Source: Anaerolineales bacterium
GTDB lineage: Bacteria; Chloroflexota; Anaerolineae; Anaerolineales; UBA6663
Length of the DNA: 8,544 bases
Assembly: GCA_017999235.1 (NCBI GenBank)
Contig: JAGOBN010000137.1
Coordinates: forward strand, 1 to 8,544
Reading direction: 5' to 3'
Of this stretch, positions 5,792 through 8,544 are shown in pieces. Position numbers and translations under genes: made by a program. The notes below the pieces were generated by a model. It was not told where the DNA came from, ran no database searches, and saw only the letters and a program-made list of their open reading frames with translations. The first letter of the stretch is position 1, and each line of letters begins with the position of its first letter.

Positions 5792-6604
5792 GATAGCGGG
5801 CAAGAGCTCGAGGCCAGGGGCGGGTGATGAAACGGAACGATTGACCTCGGTGAAAAACGCCAGCAGACGTTGGGCAAGCGCCGGACCCGAGTCGGTGTCA
5901 AAGAGGTCGGTGCCATGCGCCGTGCCCGGATAGGTTTGCCAGGCCTTGGGTTCGGCGGCCAAATCGTGTAAAGCGCGCGAGGCCGTGGCTGGCACCACCG
6001 CGTCGGCCTCGGCCGTAATGAATAATTTCGGGGTGTCACCGGCCACCGCCGCCGCCTCAATCTGAAAATCCCACTGCGAAATTTCTGCCGGGGCGGCCAG
6101 AGCGACTAGGCCAATGGCCCGCGCTTCGGCCGCCAGTTGGGCGGAGGCCACCCCGCCCAAGCTCGCGCCGGCCAGAATAATGCGCGGCGCGCCCTGGCTC
6201 TGGACGAAACTGATCGCGCCGCGGGTGTCGTCGAGGAATTTTTTGAGCAGCGCTTCGTTGTTGGGATCGGTCTGACAACCGCGCCATTGGTAGGTCAGCG
6301 CCAAAAAGCCTTGCGCCGCCGCGGCCCGCGCCAGTTCAGTCCAGCCCGCTTTGCAGTTGCCCATCACCGAAAAAACGATGGCGGTGCCGCCTGATCCGTA
6401 GAGTTCACCCTGGAGCGGCGCGCCATCCGCCGTTTCAAACGTGACCGGCCGGGCCGCCAGGGCTTCCGGGGGCGGGGCGGTCGTGGCCTGGCTGAGGGGC
6501 GGGGTGGCTTCGACCGGTGTCAAAGCCGGGCGTGCGGAGGGGGCCGCACAAGCGGCCAACCCGCTCATCATCACGGCGGCTAGAATTCTCTCTAAAATAC
6601 GCAT
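5774..6604 (-). CDS. Alpha/beta-hydrolase-fold lipoprotein
   Basis: The protein has 276 residues from the ATG at 6604. An in-frame ATG at 6619 would add five residues, but GGGAG lies 8 nt upstream of the 6604 start and MRILERILAAVMM is a normal signal peptide beginning, so 6604 is preferred. Counted from 6604, a lipobox LAAC puts the lipidated Cys at 19. A Pro/Ala/Thr linker follows to about residue 50. The catalytic domain shows a nucleophile elbow GASLGG (Ser148), a likely acid Asp201 in ITAEADAVVP and a His230 in GTAHG, the usual order of the triad. It resembles dienelactone-hydrolase-like or general esterase/peptidase members; the substrate is unknown. It would act outside the membrane. 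It is convergent with the radical SAM cluster and divergent from the next gene, so it is probably independent of both. Confidence 0.85.
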   Translation of the reverse strand: MRILERILAAVMMSGLAACAAPSARPALTPVEATPPLSQATTAPPPEALAARPVTFETADGAPLQGELYGSGGTAIVFSVMGNCKAGWTELARAAAAQGFLALTYQWRGCQTDPNNEALLKKFLDDTRGAISFVQSQGAPRIILAGASLGGVASAQLAAEARAIGLVALAAPAEISQWDFQIEAAAVAGDTPKLFITAEADAVVPATASRALHDLAAEPKAWQTYPGTAHGTDLFDTDSGPALAQRLLAFFTEVNRSVSSPAPGLELLPAIAPSAR

Positions 6605-6876
6605 CTGGCTTACTCCCATGATGACGGGCCACGCCGGCTCAGGACATCGCGCGCGTCCAGAAACGCCCGCCGCGCCGCTGCTCCAAAGAAACGCCCTCCG
6701 GCAATTGATCCTATTCTAGCGGAATACGCATGGCCGGAAGCTTTCCGCGGCTGGTGTGGAGAGGGAGCCGGGTAAAATGTGAAGGCCCCGCCGCGGCCGG
6801 CCGAGCGGTCTCATTGGCGGCTGCGCTGAATGGGGCGCCGGCCTGGTTTGCCCGCTTTGCTCCGGAGAAAACATCG
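6605..6876. promoter_or_regulatory. Divergent intergenic region with candidate promoters
   Basis: About 270 nt separate two divergent genes, so both promoters should lie here. For the minus-strand hydrolase, TAGAAT (complement of 6713-6718) is a five-of-six -10 match about 100 nt upstream of the gene, with no good -35. For the plus-strand PLP enzyme, TAAAAT at 6773-6778 is a five-of-six -10 match, also without a good -35. Between it and the start codon is a GC-rich inverted repeat, GGCCGGC (6795-6801) with GCCGGCC (6837-6843), which might fold in the leader. I do not see a SAM riboswitch or other known element, although one could be expected before a methionine gene. The start at 6877 has GGAG at 6863-6866. 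Confidence 0.3.
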
Positions 6877-8097
6877 ATGTCGAACTTGCCGCTGGCTTCC
6901 GCTCTTCCGTCTGACGCGCCCTCCTCGACCGGCTGCGTGCATGCCCGCGAGACGCGCTCCAAGCCGCACCATGCCCTCGTCGAGCCGATCTTCCAGACGT
7001 CCACTTATACCTTCGACAACATGGCCGATGCCGTGGCCTATCAAGAGGCGCATTTGCACGGTCAGGTATCCGATCGCTTCGAGTACGGGCGCTACGGCAA
7101 CCCCACGACCGCCGCGGCGGAAGCGCGTCTGGCGGCCCTGGAAGGCGCCGAGACAGCGGTCTTGGTGGCTTCCGGCATGGCGGCCCTGACCTATACCTTC
7201 CTCAAGCTGTTGCCCAGCGGCAGCCACATCGTCATGACCGACGACAGCTACCGCCGCACGCGCCAGTTCTGCGAGGAGTGGCTCAAACCCTTCAACGTCA
7301 CCTGCGCGGTGGTGCCGCTGGGTGATTTTGACGCGTTGGAAGCGGCCATTCGGCCCGAGACGCGCCTCTTGTTCTCCGAGACGCCCAGCAACCCGTTCAT
7401 GCGCGTCCTGGATGTGGAGCGCTTCGCCGAGGTCGGCCGCCGGCGCGGCGTGCTGACCGCCATCGACGCCACGTTCTCCACGCCCATCAACCTGAACCCG
7501 CTGGCCTGGGGCATCGATCTGGTGATCCACTCCGCCACGAAATATCTGGGCGGCCACAACGACCTGATGGCCGGCTTTATCGCCGGCGCCGCTCAGGTGG
7601 TCAACCCGATCCGCGACTACATCGGCATCGCCGGCGGCATCGCCGACCCGCACGCGGCCTTCCTGCTGCTGCGGGGGATGAAGACGCTGGCGCTGCGGAT
7701 GGCCCAGCACAACCGCAATGGGCAGGCAGTGGCTGAATTCCTGTCCACCCATCCCAAGGTCGAGCAGGTCTTTTACTCCGGTCTGCCCGCGCACCCCGGC
7801 CACGCCATCGCCGCCCGCCAGGCCCGCGGCTTCGGCGGCGTGGTGTCCATCCTGGTGCGCGGCGACCGGGCCGCCACGTTCCGCTTTTTGGATGCCCTGC
7901 GGCTGATCTACCTCTCGCCATCGCTGGGCGGGGTGGAGAGCCTGGCTCTGCATCCGGCGGCCATGGCCTACCCGGACTGCAAGCCCGCCGAACGCCTGGC
8001 CCTGGGCATGACCGACAATCTGGTGCGGTTGGCGCTGGGGATCGAAGACGCGCAGGACCTGATCGCGGATCTTGACCAGGCCCTGCGCGCCGTGTAA
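6877..8097 (+). CDS. metB: Cystathionine gamma-synthase-like PLP enzyme (Cys/Met metabolism family)
   Basis: The 406-residue product has the fold-type I PLP features of the Cys/Met metabolism family. These are YGRYGNPT (70-77, phosphate-binding Tyr/Arg), SGMAAL (99-104), SETPSNPFMRVLD (167-179), DATFSTP (197-203), the Schiff-base Lys222 in SATKYLGGHND, and GGVESLALHPA (351-361). The DDSYRRTRQF segment (122-131) and the ending LALGMTDNLVRLALGIED are closest to what I know of plant-type cystathionine gamma-synthases, which join an activated homoserine with cysteine on the way to methionine. O-acetylhomoserine sulfhydrylase or a gamma-lyase cannot be excluded from sequence alone. I start at ATG 6877 (GGAG 10 nt upstream) rather than at the in-frame ATG 6730, because the extra 49 residues look like translated leader and have no Shine-Dalgarno. 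It stands alone, downstream of a divergent promoter region. Methionine feeds SAM supply, but a link to the radical SAM cluster is not implied. Confidence 0.85.
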   Translation: MSNLPLASALPSDAPSSTGCVHARETRSKPHHALVEPIFQTSTYTFDNMADAVAYQEAHLHGQVSDRFEYGRYGNPTTAAAEARLAALEGAETAVLVASGMAALTYTFLKLLPSGSHIVMTDDSYRRTRQFCEEWLKPFNVTCAVVPLGDFDALEAAIRPETRLLFSETPSNPFMRVLDVERFAEVGRRRGVLTAIDATFSTPINLNPLAWGIDLVIHSATKYLGGHNDLMAGFIAGAAQVVNPIRDYIGIAGGIADPHAAFLLLRGMKTLALRMAQHNRNGQAVAEFLSTHPKVEQVFYSGLPAHPGHAIAARQARGFGGVVSILVRGDRAATFRFLDALRLIYLSPSLGGVESLALHPAAMAYPDCKPAERLALGMTDNLVRLALGIEDAQDLIADLDQALRAV

Positions 8098-8144
8098 ATG
8101 CCTGACGCCTCAGCCGTCCGGCGTCGCGCCCAAACTGTGAGCCG

Positions 8145-8218
8145 GTGACAAACCTCGGAGAAGCTCTCTCCAGGATGTTTGGTCACACTTCAAGGGCCCA
8201 GTTGATACGCGCCCTTGA
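8145..8218 (+). terminator. Two consecutive hairpins after the PLP enzyme; possible terminator
   Basis: The first hairpin (8145-8186) has an outer stem GTGACAAAC / GTTTgGTCAC with one bulged G and an inner stem GGAGA (8157-8161) / TCTCC (8167-8171). The second has a perfect 8-bp stem TCAAGGGC (8190-8197) / GCCCTTGA (8211-8218) with a 13-nt loop. They begin about 48 nt after the stop codon. A weaker stem GACGCC / GGCGTC lies at 8104-8125. No T-run follows any of them, so termination may be Rho-aided, or the second repeat may be an operator. Confidence 0.4.
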
Positions 8219-8515
8219 CTCGGCGGGTCTTGTGACTGAAAATGCCGACTAATGACGCGCCTCCATTCGATCGTCCAGTGCTGGTGCATGTGTAGCTGGC
8301 GGGCCTGCTGATACCCGTCCAGTCTTGGTGTGTCGTTCTCCGATTTAGCTCCTAACTCCTAAGCGACGAACCCCAATAGTCTGGCGGGTAATCTGATGGA
8401 CGCTGTCCATGGGCAGGCCCGCTATTAACCTGAATAACTGCGCCGGCTGATTCCGGCTGGCGCGTTGATTACCCAGTTTATGGTTTGACAGGATTTACTC
8501 ACATCGATCTCATTC

Positions 8516-8522
8516 AGGGAGG
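8516..8522 (+). promoter_or_regulatory. Strong ribosome binding site at right edge
   Basis: AGGGAGG lies 5 nt before ATG 8528, an excellent Shine-Dalgarno sequence with normal spacing. It is the main reason for calling a gene start there. Confidence 0.55.
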
Positions 8523-8527
8523 CATTT

Positions 8528-8544
8528 ATGCGATCCAGTCTAGT
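8528..8544 (+). CDS. Start of a truncated gene (MRSSL...), function unknown
   Basis: Only five codons are visible (Met-Arg-Ser-Ser-Leu) before the window ends. The call depends on the ATG being preceded at proper spacing by AGGGAGG and by a long non-coding stretch that would serve as its upstream region. A basic residue right after Met would suit a signal peptide, but that is too little to judge. No function can be given. Confidence 0.45.

Larger units (their letters stand above)
8098..8527. other. Non-coding stretch with inverted repeats; no convincing gene
   Basis: These 430 nt show no family-like open frame on either strand, and the right half is visibly less G+C-rich than the genes. Besides the two hairpins near its left end there are three more inverted repeats. 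GCGGGCCTGC (8299-8308) pairs with GCAGGCCCGC (8413-8422). GGGTAATC (8386-8393) pairs with GATTACCC (8467-8474). GCGCC (8440-8444) pairs with GGCGC (8459-8463). The first two long-range pairings cross each other, as in a pseudoknot. Possible weak promoters are TTGACT-17-GAAAAT (8215-8243) and TTGACA-17-TCTCAT (8485-8513). The second would start transcription within the following ribosome binding site, which counts against it. A structured 5' leader for the next gene is possible but unproven. Confidence 0.35.

Noticed and set aside
6730..6876. N-terminal extension of the PLP enzyme from an upstream ATG
   Set aside because: No ribosome binding site, no family-like sequence, and a good start with GGAG lies at 6877.
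6811..7953. Minus-strand open frame of 380 codons opposite the PLP enzyme
   Set aside because: Shadow frame rich in Gly, Arg, Gln and His; the PLP enzyme on the plus strand is certain.
5774..8097. Hydrolase and cystathionine gamma-synthase-like genes as parts of the radical SAM system (for example SAM supply or peptide cleavage)
   Set aside because: They lie beyond a convergent junction, have separate promoters and are common household-type families; nothing in the sequence ties them to the cluster.
8242..8295. Small open frame of 17 codons in the non-coding stretch
   Set aside because: No ribosome binding site and a length easily explained by chance.
1..8544. CRISPR arrays, tRNA or rRNA genes, insertion sequences
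   Set aside because: I saw no regular spaced repeats, no cloverleaf-like sequence, no transposase motif and no terminal inverted repeats with target duplications.

Overview
The window is a very G+C-rich stretch, densely packed up to about position 8100. It looks like a member of the Chloroflexota, probably Anaerolineae-like. The main reason is the Tat-type lipoprotein at 378-1181, whose Thr/Pro-rich spacers (repeated PTATPTKT-like runs) leading into an SH3b domain are a common style in that phylum. This placement is inference from protein style only; there is no rRNA or other phylogenetic marker here.

Positions 1-5746 form one tightly packed plus-strand gene cluster that is cut at the left edge of the window. 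In order it holds: the C-terminal SPASM end of a radical SAM protein (1-381); a 267-residue Tat lipoprotein with an SH3b domain and a Cys-rich C-terminal tail built of CxC motifs (378-1181); a complete radical SAM/SPASM enzyme (1188-2513); a 152-residue protein whose C-terminal half looks like a PqqD-type RiPP recognition domain (2531-2989); a second complete radical SAM/SPASM enzyme (2989-4404); and a HemN/HemW/ChuW-like radical SAM protein (4385-5746). Junctions are stop/start overlaps or gaps of 17 nt or less, so co-transcription and translational coupling are likely.

My working model is a ribosomally made, post-translationally modified peptide (RiPP)-like system. The Cys-rich tail of the lipoprotein would be the substrate, the PqqD-like protein the recognition factor, and the SPASM enzymes (three, counting the partial one) plus the HemN-like enzyme the maturases. 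Because Tat carries folded proteins, the tail could be modified in the cytoplasm, then exported and lipid-anchored on the outer face of the membrane with the SH3b domain next to it. Each component is supported by visible motifs; the chemistry and the link between parts are inference. I do not recognise this exact arrangement as a named system.

Positions 5747-8100 look like ordinary, unrelated genes. A lipoprotein with an alpha/beta-hydrolase fold lies on the minus strand (5774-6604), convergent with the cluster across an imperfect inverted repeat that could act as a terminator. A divergently transcribed cystathionine gamma-synthase-like PLP enzyme follows (6877-8097).

Positions 8098-8527 hold no convincing gene and are visibly less G+C-rich toward the right. 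They contain two successive hairpins just after the PLP enzyme, further inverted repeats, and at the far right a strong Shine-Dalgarno sequence with an ATG that starts another gene running off the window.
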